Positions 24,765 to 31,973 of a stretch of DNA of 64,000 nt are shown piece after piece. Numbering within the stretch: the stretch's first letter is position 1; every line of letters starts with the position of its first letter. The translations under genes were made by a program, and so were the position numbers. The notes under the pieces were generated by a model that saw only the letters and a program-made list of their open reading frames with translations, was not told the origin of the DNA and searched no databases. Source of the stretch: Marinobacter daqiaonensis (GTDB lineage Bacteria > Pseudomonadota > Gammaproteobacteria > Pseudomonadales > Oleiphilaceae); the NCBI RefSeq assembly GCF_900115285.1, contig NZ_FOYW01000001.1, forward strand, positions 702,655-766,654, written 5' to 3'.

Positions 24765-25692
24765 GCTCCCGCCCCCGGTAACCCCAGCCCCCCAGCGCGA
24801 AGACCAGGCCCGGCAGCGCCGACACCAGCACCACCACGCCATAGCTCACGGACAACGCCACACCCTGCTGGGGGTCCAGCCCGGCCAGCGGCCAGATCAG
24901 GGCCGCGGCACCCTCACGGACACCCCACCCCGAGACTGTCAGGGGCACCAGCATGGCCATCAGCAGCACGGTACACAGGGCCATCAGCAGGCCAGGCGCG
25001 GTCACTGCCGTGTCGAGCCCAAGGCCCATGGCCAGGCACCAGAACACCAGCAGGTAGCTCACCATCACCAGTAACGACGACACCATCTGTACCGGCAGCG
25101 CCGGCCAGCGCAGCAGGGCCGCTTCCAGGTCGCGGCGGAACGCCCGCCACAACCGCTGCAGCCGTGGTCCGCGACTCACCGACCAGAGCAGCAGGCCCAC
25201 CACCATCAGGCCCGGCAGCAGGAACAGCCCGGGCATGGGCGGTGCGGGAAGGGGCAGCCAGAACAGGATCAGCAGCCCTCCAACCAGGAATAACGCCAGC
25301 TGGCCGGAGAGGCGCTCGATCATCACCCCATGGATTGCCACCTCGGCCCGGCCGGTCTGCCGGCTGTGACGAAAGGCCCGGCCGGCGTCCCCGACCACGC
25401 CACCGGGCAGAAGCTGATTGATGGCAACTGAGAGGTAATATTCACCCACCGCCCGCGTCAACGATAGCGTCACTCCCAGGCGCCGGAGGGTATAGCGCCA
25501 GCGCCAGGCGGACATCACCACCTGCAGCGGAGTCACCAGCAGAGCCGCCAGCACCCAGCCCGGCGCGACCTGGCGAAGCTGTTGCCAGACGCTCGCCGGC
25601 TCCACCAGCCAGATCACCGCTGCCAGCAGGGTGGCGGTCAGCAACCAGCGCAGCCGGGACCGGCGCCCCGAGTGCGGTGCTCTGTCACTCAA
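24712..25692 (-). CDS. Flippase-like (LPG synthase TM/AglD family) membrane protein
   Basis: A polytopic membrane protein of 326 residues with about seven to eight helices, belonging to the lysylphosphatidylglycerol-synthase transmembrane family (UPF0104). Diagnostic segments are SAWRWRYTLRRLG, INQLLPGGVVGDAGRAF and VSGWGVREGAAALI. Members are thought to move or help transfer lipid-linked groups. The frame opens upstream, but TTG 25692 overlaps the stop of the GT-methyltransferase gene as TTGA and removes an Arg/Pro-rich non-homologous lead. Last gene of the minus-strand operon. Confidence 0.8.
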   Translation of the reverse strand: MSDRAPHSGRRSRLRWLLTATLLAAVIWLVEPASVWQQLRQVAPGWVLAALLVTPLQVVMSAWRWRYTLRRLGVTLSLTRAVGEYYLSVAINQLLPGGVVGDAGRAFRHSRQTGRAEVAIHGVMIERLSGQLALFLVGGLLILFWLPLPAPPMPGLFLLPGLMVVGLLLWSVSRGPRLQRLWRAFRRDLEAALLRWPALPVQMVSSLLVMVSYLLVFWCLAMGLGLDTAVTAPGLLMALCTVLLMAMLVPLTVSGWGVREGAAALIWPLAGLDPQQGVALSVSYGVVVLVSALPGLVFALGGWGYRGRELRRRRGSPDQTACRCPD

Positions 25693-27623
25693 CAGCCCGG
25701 CTCCCCGAAGACGTCCTGGTGGTCCACCCGGATGGCGAGTTCCCCCCGCCGGACCTGGTCGGTGCGCGTGCTGTGCCACTCGTCCAGCCAGCCCGGCTCG
25801 CCGGTGCCATCGCCACCGGCCTGCTCCCTTGCCGCCTGGACCCAGCCCGCGATCAGGGCCAGTTGCAGGGCCTGATGGTCCCCGCCCAGTTGCCAGGGGC
25901 TCGACTCGACAGTGACCCGGTAGCCCAGGGCCCGGAGATGACCGGCCAGGCAGTCCGTTGCCCGGGGCCCCTGGGCGCTGCCCAGGCCCTTGTCGCCATG
26001 CTGGTGGGCGTTGACCAGATCCCTGAGCGCCTGGTCCCGGGGGTGAGCCGGCGTGAGCTCAAAATGCCCGGCGTAGGAGAGCACGATCAGTAACGCCGCC
26101 TTGCGACGGGCAGCGCAGGTTGCCAGGGCATCGAGCCAGTCTTCGGATACCAGGTCGATCAGGGCGGAGGCAGTGATCAGGTCGGCCCAGGCCGGCAGGG
26201 CTACATCGATCCCGGCCACGGTCAGCCGGCCCAGGTGGAACTGGCTGGTGGCCTCCGGCGGCAGCGAACATCGGGCAACTTCCAGCAGGCCGGCATCCTG
26301 GTCATACAGATGCCAGCGGGACCGGGCGGTCAGGTTCTCGCTCAGCCGGGGCGCCAGGTACCGGCAGTTGGAGCCGGTGCCGGTTCCGATGTCCACCAGG
26401 ATCGGATCGCCGACGCCGCGACCCGCCAGCCAGTCGATGGCGAGACGGGTCAGGGTCTCGCTGCGTGCCTGATGGTCCGCCGGTTCCCGCAGTTCCAGCC
26501 AGTCGGCGTCAAAGACGCTGGCGTTGCGGTCTTCGGGCGCGGTCGCCGACAGGGCCTGGATGCACTCCCGGGCGCAAAGGCCCCAGGACCTCAGCCGGGA
26601 ACGGCTGACCCATGCGCCCTCCCGCTGTTCCTGCAGCAGGGCGGGCCGCATGAGCCGGGCCGCCAGCAGTCGCGCCAGTGCCCTGGTGTCGTTGTGGGGA
26701 TAAACCACGCAACCGGGCCGGTCGGCGGTTCTCGCCAGGGCACCGCCGTCGGAGCTGATCACCGGCAGGCCCCGGGCGAGGGCCTCGTCGATCACCATGC
26801 CATAGCCTTCGTGCTCGGATGGCAGCACGAACAGGTCCGCCTCCTGGAACGCCCGTTCAAGGCCTTCGCCGGACAACTCCCCGGAGAGGGTGACCCGGCC
26901 GTTGAGATCGAAATCCGTGATCCGCTGGGCCACGTGCCGGGCGTAGGCCGGGTCGCGGTCCGGGGAGCCCGCCAGTTCGCAGTACCATGAGGGCTCCTGA
27001 ATGGTAGCCAGGGCCTCCACCAGGCGATGCTGGGCTTTACGGGGAGAGAGGTGGGCGAGGCACAGCAGGCGCAGGGGCCGGCCCGGCTCCGGTGCCTGCC
27101 GCGGCCCCGACATCGGCGGCAGGTGGACCCCCGGCTCGATAACGGTGATATTCGACCCGGCAACCCCATAGCGATCAAGACCGTCGGAGGTGGTGCGACT
27201 GGTGGTGATGACCCGGTGTACTGCCGCCAGGGCCCGGCGCTCGGTATCAAACAGGTACCGCGCATCCTGCGCCGACAGGCCGGCCTCGTCGGCAAGGGGG
27301 TGATGCACCAGGGCAACCAGGTTCAGGCGTTGACCGTGACGACTCGCCGGCCCCGGGCAGCCTCCCAGGGCCAGTCCGTCCACGATAACCGTGGCGCCGT
27401 CCCGGTGGCTGGCAAGGACCGCGTCCAGGGCGGCTGTTGCCTGGTCGTCCGCCAGGGGGAAGCGGCCTTCCACGCTCTGGATAGTCGCCGGCTGGCCATG
27501 GTGATTGAGGGCGTTCACCAGTTCCCGGACGTAGCCATAGCCCCCGGTGCGCTGTTCCGGGTCGCCGGGGACAACAAAATTCCAGGCCGGCTCAGAGCTG
27601 GCCACGGTAACTGGCCCAGGCAA
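25689..27623 (-). CDS. Glycosyltransferase family 4 / SAM methyltransferase fusion
   Basis: A 644-residue two-domain protein. Residues 1-365 are a GT-B glycosyltransferase: LCLAHLSPRKAQHRLVEAL, then the donor-binding EHEGYGMVIDEALARGLPVI, whose Glu272 and Glu280 form the E-x7-E motif. Residues about 385-640 form a class I methyltransferase with motif I ILVDIGTGTGSN (408-419). The start is uncertain: ATG 27623 overlaps the upstream gene by 32 bases, and GTG 27605 is an alternative. It would glycosylate and methylate the same product. The flippase-like gene follows by TTGA overlap. Confidence 0.82.
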   Translation of the reverse strand: MPGPVTVASSEPAWNFVVPGDPEQRTGGYGYVRELVNALNHHGQPATIQSVEGRFPLADDQATAALDAVLASHRDGATVIVDGLALGGCPGPASRHGQRLNLVALVHHPLADEAGLSAQDARYLFDTERRALAAVHRVITTSRTTSDGLDRYGVAGSNITVIEPGVHLPPMSGPRQAPEPGRPLRLLCLAHLSPRKAQHRLVEALATIQEPSWYCELAGSPDRDPAYARHVAQRITDFDLNGRVTLSGELSGEGLERAFQEADLFVLPSEHEGYGMVIDEALARGLPVISSDGGALARTADRPGCVVYPHNDTRALARLLAARLMRPALLQEQREGAWVSRSRLRSWGLCARECIQALSATAPEDRNASVFDADWLELREPADHQARSETLTRLAIDWLAGRGVGDPILVDIGTGTGSNCRYLAPRLSENLTARSRWHLYDQDAGLLEVARCSLPPEATSQFHLGRLTVAGIDVALPAWADLITASALIDLVSEDWLDALATCAARRKAALLIVLSYAGHFELTPAHPRDQALRDLVNAHQHGDKGLGSAQGPRATDCLAGHLRALGYRVTVESSPWQLGGDHQALQLALIAGWVQAAREQAGGDGTGEPGWLDEWHSTRTDQVRRGELAIRVDHQDVFGEPGC

Positions 27624-27990
27624 TGTGGGATTCCGCCAGGGTGACCTTGATGGCGGTCAGGGCTCGGGCGCCTTCCCCCAGGTCCCCGTTCTTCACGGCC
27701 TGTGACATCCGGTCGAAGATGTGTCGGGCCATGAACTCGGTGGTGGTGTTTCGTCCCCGGAATTCCTCCATCTCGTCCAGGTTCTGCATGTTGATATGGG
27801 CCAGGACCTTTTTCAGCACGTCACTGGCCAGGCCGATGTCCACCACCAGATCATCGTCATCGAGCTGCTCCCGCTCGAAGCTGACATCCACCACGTAGGT
27901 GGCACCGTGGAGTTTCTGGGCCGGACCGAAGATCTGGCCGGTAAAGCTGTGGGCAATCATCACGTGGTCGCGGACAGTCAGGGCATACAT
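27592..27990 (-). CDS. 6-pyruvoyltetrahydropterin synthase-like protein, divergent
   Basis: A 132-residue protein of the PTPS/QueD (6-carboxytetrahydropterin synthase) fold. AHSF gives the first zinc His and KLHGATY the second, but the third ligand (HGH in the family) is Ala. The catalytic Cys (family KCGRLHGH) is Ala in PAQKLHGA, and the Asp-His pair (family LDHxxLN) is Asn-Met in INMQNLDE. The C-terminal Glu of AESHIAWASYRG is kept. So three catalytic positions and one zinc ligand have been replaced: either a different reaction or a binding role. AAGGA precedes the ATG. Between the MDR and GT genes in one operon. Confidence 0.8.
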   Translation of the reverse strand: MYALTVRDHVMIAHSFTGQIFGPAQKLHGATYVVDVSFEREQLDDDDLVVDIGLASDVLKKVLAHINMQNLDEMEEFRGRNTTTEFMARHIFDRMSQAVKNGDLGEGARALTAIKVTLAESHIAWASYRGQL

Positions 27991-28027
27991 AGGCGTGTTC
28001 CTTGGTTGCTAATACCGGTTAAGGGCG

Positions 28028-29017
28028 TCACTGGTAACGGATTCGGTGGCACAGGGTATCGGACGGTCCCTTGGCCAGTTCCGCCATCACACCTGGCAGC
28101 TCGTCAAAATCGCTTTCACCGGTGATCAGCGCATCCAGGGTCTCATCCGTCAGCAGGGAGAGCGCCAGTGCCATGCGGTCCCGGTAGCTCCAGCGGGGCG
28201 CCTGGGCCGGGCTGATCTGGCCGACCTGGCTGGAGCGCAGGGTGAGCCGGCGCGAATGAAACGACCCGCCCAGGGCCGCCTCCACCGCTGTCTCACCGTA
28301 CCAGCTCATTTCAATGATACGGGCTTCATTACCCGACAGGGAGAGCGCCGTCTCCAGCCCGGAAGGATGACCACTGGTATGGAACACCAGATCGTGGTCG
28401 TCCGATCCTCCGTGGGCGTGCCAGTCGACACCCAGCTCCCGCAGCACCGCTTCCCGGGCCGGGTTGGGGTCTATGGCAGTCACCCGGGTGCCGGGGATGC
28501 GCCGGGCCAGCCAGGCCACCAGGCAGCCCACCACACCACAACCCACCACCGCTATGCGGTCACCCACCCGTGGCGTGGCGTCCCACAGGCCGTTGATGGC
28601 AGTTTCCATGTTGGCCGCAAGCACCGCGCGCTCCGGGGTCACCCCGGACGGCAGCGGCGTGACGGCGGCCGCGGGTACACGATAGCGCCGCTGATGCGGA
28701 AACAGACAGAACGCCGCCCTGCCCCTGAGATCCTCAGGGCCCCCAGTTACGCGCCCAACGGACATGTAGCCGTAACGGACCGGCCCGGGGAAATCGCCCT
28801 GCTGGAACGGCGCCCGCATCCGTTCGTACTCCGATGGCGGCACCTGGCCGTTGAACACCAGCGCTTCGGTGCCGCGGCTGACGCCGCTGAACAGGGTGTC
28901 CATTTCCACCCAGTCGCGGGCGCCGCCGGTCTCGTCGAGCCGGCCCGGGGCGATCTCCCCTGTACCGTCGCCCGTGGACCAGAAGGCCGGCGATATTTCC
29001 GTTGACGCTGGGGCCAT
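28028..29017 (-). CDS. MDR superfamily zinc-type alcohol dehydrogenase homologue
   Basis: Medium-chain dehydrogenase/reductase of 329 residues. The N-terminal part has SGVSRGTEALVFNG and PVRYGYMSVGRV. The Rossmann domain has RIAVVGCGVVGCLVAWLARR, followed by ID as the NAD(P)-specificity turn. The catalytic-zinc Cys and the structural four-Cys lobe of classic alcohol dehydrogenases are not seen, as in BchC-like members, so it may be a zinc-free reductase. ATG 29017 has GGAG 5 bases upstream; a GTG two codons earlier is less likely. First gene of the operon; the divergent CDP-alcohol gene begins 112 bases away. Confidence 0.82.
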   Translation of the reverse strand: MAPASTEISPAFWSTGDGTGEIAPGRLDETGGARDWVEMDTLFSGVSRGTEALVFNGQVPPSEYERMRAPFQQGDFPGPVRYGYMSVGRVTGGPEDLRGRAAFCLFPHQRRYRVPAAAVTPLPSGVTPERAVLAANMETAINGLWDATPRVGDRIAVVGCGVVGCLVAWLARRIPGTRVTAIDPNPAREAVLRELGVDWHAHGGSDDHDLVFHTSGHPSGLETALSLSGNEARIIEMSWYGETAVEAALGGSFHSRRLTLRSSQVGQISPAQAPRWSYRDRMALALSLLTDETLDALITGESDFDELPGVMAELAKGPSDTLCHRIRYQ

Positions 29018-29129
29018 AGTCACTCCATGCTAAACAATATTTTATGAACACTCCGGGACAACCTGCTGAACCACTTCGGGTTCTGCAGGGTATAAGGAAT
29101 TACAGCATAGCTTACGACAGGAGTCGGGT

Positions 29130-29867
29130 ATGGATTCCTCACAACCGGAAGGCGGATTTTACCGGGTGCCCTGGCTTGACCTGACCCTCGGCGCGGGTTT
29201 GCTCGCGCTGCTGCTGGCGGCCACGAACGCCGTGATCGGCCTTCCTCCCCTGTCGACAATCACCGCTTTGCTGCTCTTCCTCGGCCTGTCCGCCCTCATT
29301 TCTCTCGGCTTGCACCTGTCCCGCAGCCGGTTCGGCCCTGCCGACCGTGTGACCCTGTTGCGGGCTGTCCTGGTTCTGTTCCTGGCGAGCCTGACGTTTT
29401 TCCCGGAGTTTCTCGATCGTATGGCCTGGCCCTATGCCCTCCTGTGCCTGGTGGCCCTGCTGATGGACGGCGCGGATGGCTACGTGGCCCGCAGGACCGG
29501 CACCGCCAGTGACTTCGGTGGCCGCTTCGACATGGAACTGGATGCCTTCTTCATCCTGATTCTCTGCATCGCGGTAACGGTGCTTGAAAAAGCCGGGCCC
29601 TGGGTGCTGCTGATCGGGCTGATGCGGTACGGCTTTGTGGGGGCCGGACTGATCCTGCCGTGGCTCAACGGGCCCCTGCCGGAGAGCTTCAGGCGCAAGA
29701 CCGTCTGTGTCTGGCAACCGGTTACGCTGATGGTGGCGATCCTGCCACCGACTCCTCACTGGTTCGCAACTGCTACGCTTTTACTGGCACTGGGCCTGCT
29801 GGTCTGGTCCTTTGCCACGGATGTCTGCTATCTCCATCGCGAAGCGGGCACCCCCCTTACTCACTGA
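29130..29867 (+). CDS. CDP-alcohol phosphatidyltransferase
   Basis: Integral membrane enzyme of 245 residues that joins an alcohol head group to a CDP-activated lipid or polyol. The catalytic signature is complete: DG-YV-AR, eight residues, G-GRF-D-MEL-D, within the segment ADGYVARRTGTASDFGG and RFDMELD (about residues 114-137). About six helices. AGGAG lies 6 bases before the ATG. It shares a 112-base divergent promoter region with the MDR operon and is followed by yceI at 13 bases. Together with the glycosyltransferase and flippase-like protein it suggests synthesis of a membrane lipid. Acceptor unknown. Confidence 0.87.
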   Translation: MDSSQPEGGFYRVPWLDLTLGAGLLALLLAATNAVIGLPPLSTITALLLFLGLSALISLGLHLSRSRFGPADRVTLLRAVLVLFLASLTFFPEFLDRMAWPYALLCLVALLMDGADGYVARRTGTASDFGGRFDMELDAFFILILCIAVTVLEKAGPWVLLIGLMRYGFVGAGLILPWLNGPLPESFRRKTVCVWQPVTLMVAILPPTPHWFATATLLLALGLLVWSFATDVCYLHREAGTPLTH

Positions 29868-29880
29868 ACAGGAGGCTGTG

Positions 29881-30504
29881 ATGAACAAGCAACGGAAGAC
29901 GCCCTACACCCTGATGACCGGTCTTCTGGCCGCGGTTGTCGCCCTGGCAAGCCCGGCGGCACTGGCCGAGGTCGAGTCCTACAAGATCGACGACGAGCAC
30001 TTCTCACTGACGTTCGAGGTAAACCACCTGGGCTATGCCTCGGTGATCGGGATGTTCCTGGAGGCCAGGGGCGAGTTCGACTATGACGCCGAAGCCCGTG
30101 ACGTACCCTCCGGAAAGGTGGTGGTACAGAGCGAAAGCGTGTTCAGCAATCACGAGAAGCGGGATGAACATCTGCGCAAGGACGATTTTCTCCATGCCAG
30201 CAAGTACCCGGAAATCACCTTCGAGGTGACGGATTTCGAGGCCACCGGCGACAACACCGGCAACCTCACCGGTGACCTGACCCTGCTGGGCAAGACCCGG
30301 CCGGTCACCCTCGATGTCACCCTGAACAAGGCCGCCGAATACCCCATCGGCCATGAGGAATACACACTCGGCATTTCCGCCAGCACCACCATCAAGCGCA
30401 GTGACTGGGGCATGACCTATGCCCTTGATCCGCTGCTGGTAGGCGACGAGGTGTACCTTCGCTTCGAGTTCGAGGCCATTCAACAGAACGGTGGCTTTTT
30501 CTGA
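29881..30504 (+). CDS. YceI family periplasmic lipid-binding protein
   Basis: A 207-residue exported protein with a signal peptide (about residues 1-30, cleavage after AALA) and a lipocalin-like beta-barrel that in family members binds polyisoprenoid or other amphiphilic molecules. Typical elements are YKIDDEHFSLTFEVNHLGYA, the HLRKDDFLHASKYPEITF strand and the LTLLGKTRPVTLDV strand. AGGAGG precedes ATG 29881; the frame is open upstream but has no site there. It follows the CDP-alcohol transferase by 13 bases, so both should be co-transcribed. It might carry the cluster's lipid product in the periplasm, which is inference. Confidence 0.9.
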   Translation: MNKQRKTPYTLMTGLLAAVVALASPAALAEVESYKIDDEHFSLTFEVNHLGYASVIGMFLEARGEFDYDAEARDVPSGKVVVQSESVFSNHEKRDEHLRKDDFLHASKYPEITFEVTDFEATGDNTGNLTGDLTLLGKTRPVTLDVTLNKAAEYPIGHEEYTLGISASTTIKRSDWGMTYALDPLLVGDEVYLRFEFEAIQQNGGFF

Positions 30505-30595
30505 GAGGAGCCTCCTGTTCGCGGTTTGTACGATTATCAAGGGCGTGATGAGCATGCTAAACTTCGCGCCCTGATTTTCGGACGCCCCCATTACC

Positions 30596-31588
30596 ATGAC
30601 GCTTTCAGATAGCCACAAGTCGGACCTCCTGCTCGTCGTCGTCACCCTTCTGGCCGCCCTGAGCTGGGCGTTCTCCAAGGAAGCGGTGTTGCTGATGCCG
30701 CCGCTTCTGTTCATGGCCATGCGCTTCCTGATCGCCGGAGCCATCCTGGCGTTGTTCGCCCGACACCGGCTCAAGCGGCTGTCGACGGGTCAGGTGCTGA
30801 GGGGCGCGAGGGTCGGCCTGGTGTTCGGTTCCGCCATGAGCTGCTGGGTCATGGGGATCTGGCTGGGGGTCAACCTGGGGGAAGCCGCCTTCATCACCAG
30901 CCTCGCGGTGGTGATAACGCCGGCCATCGCCCGGGTCTTTTTCCGGGAGGCGCAGCCGGTCAGTACCTGGATGGCCATCCCGGTAGCTATCTGTGGCCTC
31001 GCCCTGCTCTCCCTGGAAAACGGCTTCCGCCCCGAACCGGGGCAGCTGCTGTTCGTACTGGCGGCCTTCGTGTTCGCCTTTTCCTACATCCTGACGTCAC
31101 GCACCGCCAATACCCGCACCGAGGTAAATCGTCGGGGTGAGACCGTCCAGAAGGAAAAGGTACCGGCCCTTCCCCTGACGGCCCTCAGCATGACCACGGC
31201 TGGGGTGGTGACGGGAATCCTGTCCCTGATTTTCGAGACCTGGGAAGCCACCTTTGCCAGCTTTACCGGCATGATGTTCTGGTGGCTGATCGCCAGCGCC
31301 ACCATTGGCACCGCCTTCCGTTTCCTGCTGCAGACCTACGCCCAGAGCCTCTCGTTCCACAGCCATGGGGTGGTCATCCTGGTCCTGGAGCCGGTGTGGG
31401 TCGCCCTGCTGGCCTGGGTCTGGTTCGCCCAGACCATGTCTCCCCTGCAGATCGCAGGCTGTGGCGTGATCCTGCTGTCCCTGCTGATCAACCGCTGGAC
31501 GGTGGTCTCCAAGGCGTTGCGCGGCTACCTGCGCAAGTCCGTGCGGGCCCGCCGCATCGCCCGTATCCGGCACGCGCGCGGCGCCTGA
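30596..31588 (+). CDS. EamA/DMT-type transporter
   Basis: A 330-residue membrane protein with ten predicted helices in two EamA repeats. The first repeat starts LLLVVVTLLAALSWAFSKEA, and the second covers about residues 150-300, with VILVLEPVWVALLAWVWF, the EP motif typical of the family. A basic tail follows (RKSVRARRIARIRHARGA). Members export or exchange amino acids, nucleotides or other metabolites. No clear ribosome binding site before the ATG. It is 91 bases after yceI, with a weak hairpin (GGGCG/CGCCC, 30541-30575) between them. Substrate unknown. Confidence 0.88.
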   Translation: MTLSDSHKSDLLLVVVTLLAALSWAFSKEAVLLMPPLLFMAMRFLIAGAILALFARHRLKRLSTGQVLRGARVGLVFGSAMSCWVMGIWLGVNLGEAAFITSLAVVITPAIARVFFREAQPVSTWMAIPVAICGLALLSLENGFRPEPGQLLFVLAAFVFAFSYILTSRTANTRTEVNRRGETVQKEKVPALPLTALSMTTAGVVTGILSLIFETWEATFASFTGMMFWWLIASATIGTAFRFLLQTYAQSLSFHSHGVVILVLEPVWVALLAWVWFAQTMSPLQIAGCGVILLSLLINRWTVVSKALRGYLRKSVRARRIARIRHARGA

Positions 31589-31618
31589 AAAAACCCCGGA
31601 AAAAGCCATGGAAAACGG

Positions 31619-31647
31619 TTGACCACAGCCATCGAGATCAGTATATT
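31619..31647 (+). promoter_or_regulatory. Sigma-70 promoter of tRNA-Val
   Basis: TTGACC at 31619-31624 and TATATT at 31642-31647, separated by 17 bases. The predicted transcript starts about 12 bases before the mature tRNA. Confidence 0.85.
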
Positions 31648-31665
31648 TCCACCCCGTTGAACACA

Positions 31666-31741
<76 letters not shown>

Positions 31742-31749
31742 GATTCCGA

Positions 31750-31783
31750 AAGCCCCCGTACTGTGAAGTTCGGGGGCTTTTTT
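31750..31783 (+). terminator. Terminator of tRNA-Val
   Basis: AAGCCCCCG and CGGGGGCTT form a 9-base stem around a 12-base loop, followed by a run of T. Confidence 0.93.
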
Positions 31784-31945
31784 GCTTTGGGGCGTCAGGT
31801 TTTTAGGCCTCGACGTTTTTCGGCGCCAGCAAATAACGAGGACGTGCAGCATATTCGGGCGCAAAAAAAATCAGTGGGTTAACCGCTCGCAGAGACAAAG
31901 GGTGAGAAACTGTTTCTTGGCTGGGTAAATGATTATATTAGCTCG

Positions 31946-31973
31946 AATACGGTCTCTACATAGAGACCGTATT
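31946..31973. repeat. 28-base palindrome at the stop codon of the methyltransferase-HNH gene
   Basis: Perfect 13-base arms AATACGGTCTCTA and TAGAGACCGTATT around CA. It overlaps the TAA of the neighbouring gene. No T run follows on the minus strand, so it is not an ordinary terminator. Confidence 0.9.
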
